From assembly GCA_964023205.1 (NCBI GenBank), contig OZ026851.1:15107637-15171636 (forward strand): 64,000 bases of DNA, written 5' to 3'. The translations under genes and the position numbers were made by a program. The notes beneath the pieces are model-generated. The model searched no databases, had not been told where the DNA came from, and worked only from the letters and a program-made list of their open reading frames with translations. This DNA is from Lutraria lutraria (taxonomy: Eukaryota > Mollusca > Bivalvia > Venerida > Mactridae). Positions 37,575 through 50,847 of this stretch are shown here, piece by piece. Each line of letters begins with the position of its first letter. The first letter of the stretch is position 1.

Positions 37575-38504
37575 TCGTGTCCCTTGTTCCTTGTGCGAGT
37601 ATTTTTCTTTTATAGACTGCGAGCTTGAAGAAACATGCTTGTTCCTTTAGTTGTACATTCAAATGAGTGAGCCAATGGTCCAGCAATATACCAGTTTTGA
37701 AGACAGACAGGCGTTCAAATATAGAGTAAAGCTAAGGGTAAATTGCTAGTATCAACCTAAGACATATTGTACATTTGTATTTGAATATGGTACACTATTT
37801 AGAACCAGGCGAGCCTCTTGTATCAATGCTTTTCGCGTTAATGTCTGAAACTTTGGAATTTGGAAATAAGTTGTCCCTTTGGCTCGAAGTTGAATATTTT
37901 TAAACTTGTACCGTAGACAGTTTTATGGCTTTTTCACAAGATTCCAGTCATAAAATGTATTTGGAAGCCTAACAGTTTTAAAATTAACTTGTATTATAGT
38001 TTGGGACAATCGGAGATCTTCTTTTTACATTAATTTAATGGAATAAACTTGCTTTATGAGTTTTGGCATTTTCATAATCTAAATAAATATTAAGATAAAT
38101 AAACTCAAGTGGTATGCAATAATGCGAGGCGTTTTTCCTCCTGTTTATGGATAATATTAAAATGTCATATTTTATTACAAAATAAAGTAATAATCGATAA
38201 AAAGCAGGCCATAATCATAAATGTCAGATTGAAAATTTGTGAAATGCTTGTTAAAATAGTGGGATATATGATGCCTAAAGATGATTTTAATATGTTGTTA
38301 AATTAGCATAACAACATTTCATAAAATACAGGCAAACCTTTACAAGCGATTACTGCAAAATTACAACCTATTCATTATAACAAACACTTAATTTCGGATC
38401 GATTTTCATTTTTTCTTCTCCGCATTGACGATGCAACCCTTAGGCACGCAAACTGTTTTCTAGGTTAATTATTATTGTTTATCGATCATCTGTGATTTAA
38501 CGGG
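37575..38504. other. no gene seen
   Basis: AT-rich spacer before the 38.5-kb SINE. Confidence 0.7.
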
Positions 38505-38938
38505 CCCATTCGACAGCTACGGTCATTTCAGGGTCGCCCCAGAGAGAGAGGGAGGGGGAGAGAGAGAGGGGGGGAGAGGGAGAGAGGGAGAGAGAGAGAG
38601 GGAGAGAGGGAGAGAGAGAGAGAGAGAGAGGGGGGGAGTGGAGAGAAGAAACAGGAGAACCATGTATCAATTTTCCTAGTCTTATTTCATGTACTAGTAG
38701 TTATTCCTGGTTCTTAATGTACAGCACAGATACACGCCTCGCCTTTTCCCCTGTGATTTCCTAAACACAATCTTTGACTCGGTCGTTGGAATGGGGACAC
38801 TGAAAAGACGCCCCCCCCCCCCCCCCCCCCCCGAGAAATTCAAAAGGCGGACCGGGCCCGAGGCGCGAACACAAATCTTTCGTAAATCAGTCCAGAGCGT
38901 AACCACTAGACCACCGATTCGATCACACCAATAATAAA
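38505..38938 (-). mobile_element. SINE copy with expanded poly-C and GA tracts
   Basis: On the minus strand: TCGGTGGTCTAGTGGTTACG (A-box region), then a degraded B box, TTGAATTTCTC followed by a run of G, GCGTCTTTTCAGTGTCCCC, GGTTCTCCTGTTTCTTCTCTCC, a long CT tract, and TGAAATGACCGTAGCTGTCG at the 3' side. The order matches the copy at 25.3 kb block by block. The G run (plus-strand C22 at 38811-38832) and the ~100-bp GA tract (38538-38639) sit at positions where the other copy is short, so they are expansions inside the SINE. Confidence 0.85.
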
Positions 38939-41900
38939 CGTACCAAGTGTGATTGATTACATCGAATAAAGAAGAACATATTAAATTCCTATTTTCAATT
39001 AGCAGCGTCCGAATTAAGCATTTGGAACAGAATAGAATTGTACAATGTATTTATTGTTCAAATTGTTAATATTGTTATCAGTTTGTTAAATATTCTAATA
39101 CATCATGTACTGTGAAAAATGACAAACGTATGCTTTTCTATGAAAGTGGTTGCATGTCTTGGACGTCGGACAAGGTACTAAGTCACCGTACCACACAAAT
39201 ACCCTAAAAATTGCTTACATTTCACACATGTGAGTGCTATAATATTGTGATCGAACAAAACTACACGTGCATGACTAATATTAATGTTACAAAAGACACA
39301 ACGCGAGGTAAGATAAAAGAATTGATATTACCTTCAGTAATTGAAGAAAATGGCTCATTTATTTCATTAAAGCTCACACAACAAGAAATTTGATTTTTTT
39401 GGATCTGATTTGAGAAATCATCAACATCAAAGATCGATTTTGTTAGAAGCTGTTATAAAGTATGCCTGTCTGCAGGGTGGCCAAAACCACCATCACAACA
39501 ACGGCTGTGGCCAAACCATTGATATATGCATAATCTAATTACGATGCATGTCAGTAGTTTTATGTCAGAAAATATTGTCCAGTCGCTGGCTAAGTTAAGA
39601 ATCAAGATACAGACCGTTTAATAAATTAGTTAGGAAAAAAACAAAGAAAACTTCAAGATACGGAAACGGTTGTTTTTTTTCAAACTTGTTTGAGGGTTTT
39701 ATAGAGCGGTATTGAATAAACTCGAGGTCAGTCAGATAAAAGCGTTAATCTAAATGAACTTTAAATGTACCCATGCCAACAAGAAAAAGGCGTAGACACG
39801 ATTTTGTCGCTACGGATCATTTGTGGTAACAATAAACTGCTTTCAATGTAATTTTCACAAGATAACTGTTTTCACGCGTATTTTATCAAGGTACGCTACA
39901 GACATGATACCACGCATTTCCTATCAGATTATCGAATTAGTAAAATGTCTAGCTTTAAAAACAAAATAAACAGGTTTAAAATGCACGTGTAAAATTAAGT
40001 GCAGAAGTAACTTTTATGTCATTTAGGTAATTGGCATTGCGAACAATGAGAGCACTATTAAAGCGTTCCCCAAAATACACCGGACTTTCCATGACAACAT
40101 TTAACCCATACAGTAAGACCTAGTTATAACGAACACCTCTGAGACAAAAACGTTGATCTTAAAACTGATGTAATCTTATGAAGTTGACATAATGAGAAAC
40201 TTTCAGAAACTGATGCAAAACCTGGTCGTTATATAGGGGTGGTACATGTGTTAATATTGAGGTAGTCGCAGGGTGAACAATTGGTCGTTATAACGAGGCG
40301 ATCGTAATACCGAAGTGGTACGTATAAGCGGGTTTTTTTACCGTATCTTTAACATAAATAGATAAAGGAAGAGAATATTTTCTAAATGTTTGTTAATTGA
40401 TATTATGTACATTAGTATTAAATGTAATAATAATCGACCATTATATTTGAATAAACGTCGAAATAAAATGCTATAGATTTGTAAAAAAAGAACACATTTC
40501 TATTTTAAAAAATATACAATTGGAATATTTAAAAATCCAAAATAAGACAATTTAAATGGTTCAACTTGTAAATGATGACTATAAAAGTATACAAGTCATT
40601 TAGAACAAGCCTGGTTTTAAGAATTACATACCAATATCACAGATCTCATAAAAGAATTATTCTTGATGAAAAAAAATTACTTGTTTTGTAACGAACAACG
40701 TGAAAACAAGGAATTCGATGATCGGTCAATTACTTACATAATTACCGGGAATAAAATAAAACACCAAATATTGTTGGAAAATACCCAAAGCCTTAATTTC
40801 AGCTTACGGTAAGCCAAAAACCATTTACTACACAATAAATAGAAACATCCGCTTAATTATTTTATAAATTATGCCAATGAGGGTCGGTGATTCTTTTCTT
40901 CACATTACGACAATAATGCCCGAAATACCGCGCTTGGCTGTACGACCCATTATTATAAGAAACAGTACAATGTTTAACGTGCGAATTTAATATATATTTT
41001 TCATGATTAATCATACCAACATTATAATTTCCTAGTGCCTATTTTTACTATAAATACAATTTTTACTTATTTTGTGAATTCAACACATTGTACATGCTTT
41101 TTATGCCGATAAGTAAAGTATTCACTCGATGATATCGTAAGAACGATTAAACATCTTACTTTAATTCAATATAAAGATTCACACACATAATTATATACAT
41201 ATCGAAACGTCATTAAAAAACTAACAAATATCAGAGACACAGAAGAGTTTTCTGCCATACGAGTGAAAAGTCTATCAATACGAACAAAGATTCCATGCAT
41301 TCTCATTGGTTAAAAAACTTGGCGCAATATGGAATTATGAAATGCGGACTTTTCATTGATTGTTGACAATCTCGACGATACTAGTGAAGGCGTTAGAAAA
41401 GAAACTAAGGACTGCCATTTTTTCATTAAACATAATTCCAAAATTTTAGAAATACACGACCTAAATTTAATTGATATTCCACGTTTAAAACCAAACAAAT
41501 ATTAGATACATGTAGTTATTAATAAAATATCTAACGGGCCTCAGGCAAATACAGCGAACCTCGGACAAATAACTTCGCCAGTATGAATTTCCCTAACTAT
41601 AGTCACATTATAATTATTATCTACGCATACAAGGCAGTTCAAATAACGGATTAGTACACATGGCAAACATACATGTAACTGAACGTAGCAAGTAAAATGG
41701 TCACAGAAAAGTTCCTCATACAAATGTATTTTTTTACGCGGGACAATTTTAAAAGTTCTGATAACAGGTGCCCGGTATAAGACGTCACTAACCTGGTGAA
41801 AAATGATTTCCCTCATGATACGCTCTGTGGAAATACTTAATTAGTCCTCCTGTCCTGTCAGAAAATGCATCTTGATACAGTAGTCTAATTTGGGTAATGT

Positions 41901-44385
41901 AATAATTCATTGGAACACCGCTCTCCTAGCGATTGTGTAGGATTCAAACCGCCGTCCCTCAAAGGCACTTTTTATTAGCATATTCGGCCAAAATATCACA
42001 AGTTTACCGTTCTGACTAGATGCTGGAAACTGTACAGTAACATGTCAACTCGTCTTCAAATAATCAAGAACCACCACGGACTTATAAGCGGTTGTGACGT
42101 CATGCTGGTGTTTCATACCTCCAACACCAGTCCGTGGTCTGGGACTCCGGTATGGAACTTTTAAGGCACAGTCTAACCATCCATATACCCTTAGCCATTC
42201 TAGCACCATATTTACTAATACACGCTCAACATATAACTATTGCCCATAACTATATGTCATATCTTATGAGTTACGGACAGTTGCACTCGTGTTTAGCACG
42301 TGAAAATCGGACATCACGGAGTGCACGTTTTCCCTGCGTGTACGTTTTACCAATTACAATAAACAAATTACACATCGCTGAACGCTCATTATCAGAACTT
42401 TTGAAAAACGTCCCTCGGAAATGTTAAATGTACTCATTTAATGGAATCATGAAGTTTGAAAAAAATACGGAAATTTTTATTATAATACATGAACTCCATG
42501 TTGTAATATTTTTATGAATATATAGAGTACATGTAATGGATACCCATTCGTGCACATAAATGTAATTAGTCAGATTTTTACGAGATTATCAAATTTAACA
42601 ACACTTAATCAAATGAAAGCATTAAAATATATATTCATAACCAAAATTAAACACACAAATTATCGTTGTCTTAAAAATGGTTTAGTCTTTTTGGCTCGAT
42701 AAAACCGGTATTGTTTTCAAACCGGGTTAATTCTTAATTAATCATTTGAGTCCAATATTCAGAGGTTAGTTTACAAAGTTTAAATTCTTTTCAAAACTGT
42801 TTTTTTTTGTCCTATGTGAACAAAACATTTCTTGTAAAGCAGAAAAGGATAAACTTGAGTTTATTACTGGATGAGGTTGTATTAATGTCATCTTTTTTGT
42901 TTTGTTCATTAGACAAATAATACGCTGTACAAAATTTGTATAAATATACAACTAACAAAATTATTGACGTTTGTTTTTGAAATAAAATACTAGAAATGTT
43001 TTATAAATCAAAGAATGCTTCAAAGAAAATAACAATTAACGATAACATGTTATTTCTCTGAATAGCGATGTCGCAATCTCAATACGTACCAAATATGTCG
43101 ACGTCGAACTTTTTTCTGTTCACTTAGATAATAAATTAATCCGCGTTAGACCGTTCCACATATTCCACAAGAATTCAAACACACACACACACATACATAT
43201 GCATACATATATAATTGCTATATTCTGCAGGTGGTCTGTCAAAAGATTTTACAACTAAATATTGAATGACACATGTCCGGGAATGTCTTTCTCATTGCCA
43301 AAAAATGAGATCAATTCATTCTGAAGTATGTTCCAAACAGGGACAAAGAGGTACAAAAAACGGTATGCGTAAGATTTCATAATATTATTCCAAAATTCCT
43401 TGATCCATTGTGTCAACCTAGGTGAAGTACCCGACTACTGATTTGATATTTTTTAGATATTGACATACTGCGCTTTTCTAAACTGATATTACGAAGATGA
43501 CAACGATTGTCCATTGGATCATTCGTAGCTATTCAAACATGATTAGCCTAATTATGTCTTTGATTTATGTAAAGCTGTCGTCCCCAAAAGAGATGTCAAA
43601 AGAAAATGTATTTCCACAACGCAATCAAGGTGTAAAGCTCGCGACTAAATGAACAGTTGAGTAAAACATGTCTATGATAGGGACTTGATTAATCAGAGAT
43701 CAATTAGTTTTTAATCGGCGACTTCACGATATCTTTTAACAGCCTTTAGAATGTACGATGTATTCATCTTAGGTCATTCGACTGGTAAGAAAGGGTTTAA
43801 ATTACATCCTTCAATCATTGAATTCTCTTTGATGTTCCGCTCAGAGTTTACGAAGTATCCTAAGTTATTGCTGGTTATATGAGATGATGAATACTAAGGT
43901 ATTTGTTCATTACCTTGTACGACTAGCTTAAACTTTAGCGTGGTATCAACAAACCGGTCAATGGTTTGATTTAAGTTCAATATGCTCCGGTATAAATACA
44001 CTTGCCTTGTATGATGTTCGTTTTTTTGTGTGAATATTTCAGTCCTTAATAAAAATCGGCAGTGTTGCGTCAAAGAGTCTCTGATTGCGTCAACTGTTAG
44101 TTTAAAATACAGTTTTTTTTTCATTGTAGAAATAAACAAAACATTCTGAAAATCGAATTCACCATCGAAAGATTATCAATATATCAAGGAAACATAATTC
44201 ATCAAAACGTTTTCATGAGTCTGTTCATTGTACAAAGCGTGTCGGAAAAAAAACATTAAACTATATTTGATTCTCACAAAATTACAATTTTGTATAAAAA
44301 AGGGAACGCACGGGGTTAAGGCCGGGATCCAAGCACATCCGAGGCATCACCTCTTTGGTGGCTGTGGTCGGGGTAAATCGGATGT
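38939..44385. other. no confident gene
   Basis: AT-rich, with a possible donor-bordered open stretch at 39234-39309, a degraded MITE at 40110-40330, a CA-rich microsatellite at 43180-43210 and scattered small frames without domains. Confidence 0.55.
40110..40330. mobile_element. degraded MITE-like repeat (agttataacgaacacctc ... cgttataacgaggcg)
   Basis: The left side has CAGTAAGACCTAGTTATAAC and GAACACCTC. The right side has TCGTTATAACGAGGCGATCG and 'ataccgaagtggta'. The arms are roughly inverted. Similar words appear singly at 20430-20460 and 31743-31770. Confidence 0.45.
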
Positions 44386-44456
44386 AACCTGGTTCCCGTT
44401 CACTCTGTTTGTACAAAGCCCCTTGGTGCACTGCAACATGAATAGGGAACCAGTTT
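44386..44456. repeat. small hairpin element, copy 1
   Basis: AACCTGGTTCCC and GGGAACCAGTTT are inverted (one mismatch) around a ~47-base loop. Paired with a similar unit 360 bases further on. Confidence 0.6.
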
Positions 44457-44746
44457 AAACCGGATGAAGACAATGTCCAGACTGGTTGAAAAAAACTCAG
44501 GTAAGTTGAAGCTGGGACCATATACGCATTGCATCATGATCCCAGGTTTTGGCTAAAAAGAAGGTAAGTCAAAATCGGCTCTCAAATTCATCAGTGACCC
44601 TGAAAGACATATAATAACGTGTTCGCGTTATTCTACTGGGTTAAGGGAGACACAAGGCCTCTACAATACATAGGGTGGCCATTTGATCGTGCCTAAACAC
44701 AGACTTAAAAATCAGCGAAACGTGCCAAAAGTGCCAAAGAAATGAT

Positions 44747-44813
44747 AAACTGGTTCCCGTTCCACGTTGCTGTGCAACTCTGTAGTCAGCCAGTTTTCAA
44801 CGGGAACCAGTTT
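44747..44813. repeat. small hairpin element, copy 2
   Basis: A perfect 15-bp inverted repeat, AAACTGGTTCCCGTT / AACGGGAACCAGTTT, 67 bp from end to end. Same termini as copy 1. Confidence 0.75.
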
Positions 44814-45805
44814 AAAAGACAAAAGAGCATAAGTTAACATAGGGGGCGGGTTTAAACAAGACAAAAATGAAAATGCTGATAAATCTGCTTAAAAATCATT
44901 ACTAGAACTTGTAATTACAATTTATTTTTACCGAAGCTTAATTGAAATAATGTATTTTTTTCTCGTCTTAGAAACAGCTAACTGTTGGGGTAACTTTTTT
45001 GCTATTGTATCCTTTGGTGATTTGAAACTGAATTCGCGGGTTACGAACTTTACAAATTCTGGTTTAATTGGATTTTATACGAAGCAATATTTCTGTTTAT
45101 TGATACTAGTATATATTCTAAAGTGTCTGTTAAGTATTATTTTCGATGTGCAGTACAGTTACTACGCATATACCATAGCCAGATCAATTTGTAATGTAAT
45201 GATAAATGTTCATACAACGAAAGGATACTTTATCAAATAAATTGGTCTGAGTGATTGACAACGAGTCATAGACCACCTTTAACGATCTTAAATTAAATAT
45301 CAGGCCCTCCCAAGGTGGTTAGATAATTAGAATCGATTTCTTGTCCCCAGCCAAGTACCCCACCCACTTTAAATAGTATACTATCACGTATCAGTTTGAG
45401 AAGTGCCATATTTTTTTGTAAAGAAATGTGGCAAGACACAATAAATTCCAAAACTACATACTTGGCAGATATGACTGGAATTGAGACAATAAGCTGCATT
45501 CCAAAATGATCTAATAAACGCATAGGGTGTATATATAAAATTTTAGGCTAGAAAACCATAGCACATTCAACTTGTTAAGTTAGGCTTAATTTATGAACAT
45601 TTAGTTTCCTGTGACCCGGCCAGGTTTAAATGTTATTCGTTCGCCACATATTAAAAACAATTGTATGTCTTCTTCGTGAAGGATTGGTCTTGATATGTAA
45701 AATATCTACAATCATCAATATAGGTCAAAGTTGAACTTGTTACCATTCCATCTATCACTTTAGCAAACGTCCAGGAACCAATTTACTCTAAATTCAGCTA
45801 AATGA

Positions 45806-45896
45806 GTTATCTCCCTTGGCAATGTTGTGGGACTACAGCCTTAGTAAGATTTTTAACAATTTACAAGGTTATCAACATGTTGCCAAGGGACATAAC
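45806..45896. repeat. 91-bp foldback with gttatctcccttggcaa arms
   Basis: GTTATCTCCCTTGGCAA (45806-45822) and TTGCCAAGGGACATAAC (45880-45896) pair with one mismatch. 'Gttatctccctt'-type words occur in many molluscan repeats as I recall. Confidence 0.7.
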
Positions 45897-48800
45897 TGCA
45901 GTAAAGAACAACTCTATAAATCTGAAATTAATTCTCAAAAACAAACATTTTTTAAGGACAGCCCTCAGCTAAATTTAGATTTTTAAAACAGGTATATTAC
46001 ACAGGTGAGTCAATAAAAAAACATTAAATGTATAAATTTTCAGCTTGTTCCAAGAAAAGTTTGAAACTACAAATTAATGCCTTGTTTAATTATATTATAG
46101 CAATATGAACTAAACAAAATATACAATAAACAGTGTAGAAAAAATAACTTAACATTTGTTGAAGTACATTTCAGCAATTCTTGCTTCAATACCAGATGAA
46201 TGCTTAAGTTTGTTTCAAGAAAATTCTGTCCACATTTAAAAACTGACGAAATAAAACTGGTAACTGCTTTTAAAGATTTCTTTCTGAAAAAAAAACACGA
46301 AAAACTAGGTCATGGGTTTGAGTCTTGGCCTTTTCAAAACAAGCACACCTTGACTGAATATTTTCTGTTTAGCTTACACAAGTTGTCTTTCTCTTGGATT
46401 AAATGTCACACTAATAGTCTGGGTCATTTGGTGAATGTTCCACTTTTGAATGAATTCTTTCACTAAGGTCCGGCCTCTTGACTTAGCTATCGTAAGTAAA
46501 AGACAAATTGTATCTTATTCTATCAGTTTCTGAGATATAAGATAAAATACACATTAATGAGAGAATTAGTCCTTCACATGAGCACCCTCCTCAGGTACAT
46601 ACAGTGTCTTCCTTCTTGGAACTATTTCAAATTATCAGAATTGTGGCCCTTACCTATTTTTGAATTCTACAACATTTAGTCAGCCTCAGTGACTTCAGGC
46701 GTAATTAACAAAAGTTTGAACAAATGGAAGAATAGCACCACTCAATACACTGTAACTTAGATTTGTATTTTAAAAACAATTCCTCATCTAAAACTATTAA
46801 CTCAAAACCAGACAATTAGTCAATTTTTAAAGAACGCCAAAAGCTACTGACCAATCAGCTGTAAGAGAATTAGGCTTGTCTTGAAAGGTCAGTCAGAGTC
46901 TAAGACTCATTTAAACTTTTTCAAGTTGCATGCCTGTTTTCGACAATATGCCAGTAATTCAGTTATATACCAGCAAGCATTGCAGCAACAGTTTTCAGGA
47001 CTCCATACTAATACAGATCTCAACTAGTGTCAACCAAATTATCCATATTAATGGCAAAAAGACCATAGACAACCGTATCTTTGACAAAAATTATCACAGA
47101 AAACTTGTGTGGTGCCCAGGGCTCAAATTCACAATCTTAGCAATATCTTGGATGTCATAGAAACGTACATAGCATAGTTTTGGCCTCAGTTTGGTTCATA
47201 ATCAGAACGAGGCCGTCAAAACAAACACTTACAATCAGCAGGTTGGAAGATTTAGATATTAAAATGGGATATTAAATTTTTTAGTATCTTAACTTAAATG
47301 TGAGAAAAATGTCAATAAATTCTCATCGAAGCGAATTACTGAAAATCTTATTTACCTGCTAAAATCATTTTATTGAATTTTTGCACACACTGTGAAGTGC
47401 TCTAACTTATAGTTATGTGTCTGGGCTCAGAAAATAGCAAATGAAATTGAATTTATGCCATAAACTTATATTTTCCAAAAGCTATCTGAGGGGAATGTAT
47501 CGCAAGATCATGCTGGAAATATTTTGAGTTAGGATAGACTGAATTCATTGTTTGACGTCCTGCTGTACAGATCAGTATTTAGCGATATAGCTCACTTACC
47601 ACAAGGATAATGTGAGTCACAGGACGAGGCCAAAAGAACTTACATGAAATCATCTGAACCGATTAGCCACAGTGCTGACTAATATTAGATCAATAGTCCT
47701 ACACTCCATTCACAAAGTCTGCAGCTCCAGTAAGTAGGTTAAGCTAGATGAGCAAATAGTCATGTTTATGGACACTTAATAAATCAAAGAACTGAAAGTA
47801 CTCATGGAAACTGAACTTATGAGTACATGCACTACTAAGGTCTTCAAAATTGATCGGGAACTAGTTTAACAACTGCATGGCGGATGTAGAAAAACATTGT
47901 ACTTTCGACTGCATCAAATTCATCGTGCCGAGCGAGTGACAGCTATGGAAAGCTGAACTATTGTACAGTTTCCAAAACGAATTGGTAAGTTGCAAAAATC
48001 ACCAAAAAAATGTGAACATACCATCCATACTTTGGGGGCATGATTTGGCCCTTAAATTCATGCTAGAAACTCTAGGGGCTGGCATTTTTATATACAAACA
48101 TTTCGGCCATCAGTGCTAGTCAAAATAAAATTTAATTTTCAATCAGAAATTAGAATACACTAAAATGAATTCACTGACTAAATACTGGACATATAAAAAA
48201 AATCATTTCTAATACATTTATTCATGTTTGTATATGTGTAATTGACAACAAGGTTGTAGCCAAAAATGGTCACAAGAAAAAGCCAAAATAATAATTATAT
48301 TACACTTTGGTGAAAATACACACACTCTACTTACAGTCTTAATAAGTAATGAAAAATCAACGAAATAAAACATAACAAAAATATATTCTTTCTTCCTTCC
48401 TTCCTCACTCCCTCCCTCCCTCCTTTCTTCTTTCCTTCCATTCGTTTATTCATCTATTTTGTGATACAAATAACTATAGAAGGATGCAGTGCAGCTAAAA
48501 ATTTGAGGGATGTTCAATAATTAACCTTAATTCTAAATAAAATTTATTCAGGTGATACCAAATCTAATCTATCACATTAAAAAAAAAAAAAAAAATAAGT
48601 TTACCTTTGTCTCAGACATTATACCAATAAGCAATATTATTTCTAACAACAACGAAAATTGAAGTTGTTATAAAGACAAAATTTGTCATAAGAACCAAAA
48701 TGAAATTGTACAGTAATTATTGAACATCCCTCAACTATGTAAATATAATGTACAGGTAAAAAATGAGAACACAAAAAATTTGACACAAAACTCAGTATTT

Positions 48801-50505
48801 GAAAAAAACACTACAACTAATGAGCAAATATGACTTTTTTATAAAACAACTCAACGCTTATACATAATCGTCAGATAGAAAAAAACATATTCGAAAGATC
48901 TACTGAACATCAGGAGTGAAACTTTGTACATTGCATAAATAAAATGTTATAGTACAATTTTACATACACAAAAAAATGCTATTAGATAATACTGCATCGA
49001 TTTTTTAACTACTAGTATTTAAAGGCCAGTAATTTTTATGACACAGCATATGATGATCATATCAGAATTTATAATTCAACATGAAAAAATCATCATTTTT
49101 CCTCTCCCTTAAAGTCTCCCTATATGACCTTTAACCTGAACATGACCTTGACCTCAGGGTCACACAAGAAAAACAACAACATTGTATTTAAAAAGATGGA
49201 AGTCATCTTAAACACACAATAATACTAATATACATTTGTATGTCTAACAAACAGTTCACTTAACCCTACATGTATAAGTATATAAATATGACCTTGACCT
49301 TGAACTCTGCAAAATGACATATATTCATGAGCAGACATACACAATGCAGGCACTATTTTGTAACAGGCACCAAAAACTGACACTGATTGATTGGAACACA
49401 AATATATCACAACACAAAGAATTACAATAATTCTAAAACATAAAAGCATTCAAATTTGTAAAAATGGTCAAAAAAGTAGGTGACTGACCTAAATAAATAT
49501 TAGGTCTCCAGACAAAATAGGTCAAATTTTAAGATGAACTTTACGAGGCCAATCGTTGTCTCCCTTTTGTACAAAATAAATTTCCATTTCATATCAGAGT
49601 CGACTTATTACCAATTTTGTATTCCAACTGAATCAGACTTTAAGACCATTCTACATGCCTAAGAGCAATATGTCAAGTCTCTTAATAACTGTCACCTTTA
49701 AACTACAGACTAGAATCAATTTATTCCAGTTTAGACAAATCTATAGTATTATATATTCAATTCTGAATGCTAATATACCTTTTAAATATTGTCTATAAAT
49801 GTAAATTAAATACACAACATAAATAAGTGACAAAATGTATTTAAAATGGATATCACTGAATACATAAGAAATGAAGTTTGTATCAATTACATATCTATAT
49901 CAGCCTATCTACGCAATGACATTGCTACTTGTTTAAAACAGTAAACTAAGTCACCACTTTTCACAGGAAAATCATTTAACAAAGATAATATTAGGTATCT
50001 CACAAGAGATACCTATCTATGAAACAAGCATTGTGATTGGTCAATTGGTGAATACTTCACTTAGAATTGACCAATCAGAAGCTTGAGATCTGAGACTTGT
50101 TCCCAAGTCAAATTTTACACCAAGAACTGGATTTTACTTCTCATTTTTTAAAAAAGTAACATTATGATAATGGTCTTTTTGGAGGTATGATGATGACATT
50201 TGAGCAGCTACAAAGAACAAAACTGTAACTTCTGTAAGTAAACTAATTTCAAATTGAGACCAGGTAAACTTTCACGAGACACAACTTTGAGAATACATTA
50301 TGTTTAACAAATGAATGGTTGAATGAACTTGAACTTAAATGGTTATATAATTGATAATATGCATCTTTCAGACAACATGAAGTCAGCTCATTAAATGAAA
50401 AACTGAAAATTGAAAGAAAAATAAATTTGAGCAAATCACTGCTTTGGTGATGTGATGTCCTACAAAAATGTTGACACAAAGATCTCTAGTAACATATTTG
50501 CCTGG
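45897..50505. other. no gene seen
   Basis: Quiet AT-rich sequence. TGACCTTGACC words at 49143-49154 and 49289-49303; an imperfect inverted 'attggtcaatt...gaattgaccaat' at 50037-50088. Confidence 0.6.
48388..48440. repeat. pyrimidine-rich (TTCC)n/(CTCC)n tract
   Basis: Continuous C/T with TTCC and CTCC units, followed 140 bases on by a poly-A run at 48579-48595. Confidence 0.9.
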
Positions 50506-50635
50506 AATTTTTTCTCTATTTTTGGACTGATTCTCAATTTTATACTCCATTTTTTGGACTAATTCTCAAAAATTTCCTCTATTTTTAGACTTATTTTCAA
50601 TTATTTTTTGCTCTATTTTGGACTGGTTTTAAAAC
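50506..50635. repeat. short degenerate tandem repeat
   Basis: Three to four diverged copies of a unit like CTCTATTTTTGGACTGATTC followed by TCAATTTT. Confidence 0.7.
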
Positions 50636-50847
50636 TTTCATCATAAGTATGGTCACAACATTGAGGTTTTATTGTAACTCATGAATGAAAGCTGAAAAAC
50701 CTAACCACATTAATTTTGTAATATTTTTGAATAAGTTAACAATTAGAATAGTTTTTTTTAAGATTATCCTGATAACTAAGCCAGCCTTTAGAATGAGAGA
50801 CCAGATATCAATGGCAGCTTAACTAACCAAATTAATAAAGTAATAAA

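Noticed and set aside
37284..37686. Arg/Ser/Phe- and Asn/Glu/Arg-rich ORFs on both strands
   Set aside because: Products of the (CGTT)n microsatellite.
41940..41970. B-box-like GGTTTGAATCC on the minus strand, possible tRNA or SINE
   Set aside because: No convincing A box at the right distance and no cloverleaf arms.
46300..46330. B-box-like GGGTTTGAGTCTT on the plus strand
   Set aside because: No A box upstream; the preceding sequence is A-rich. At most a decayed SINE.
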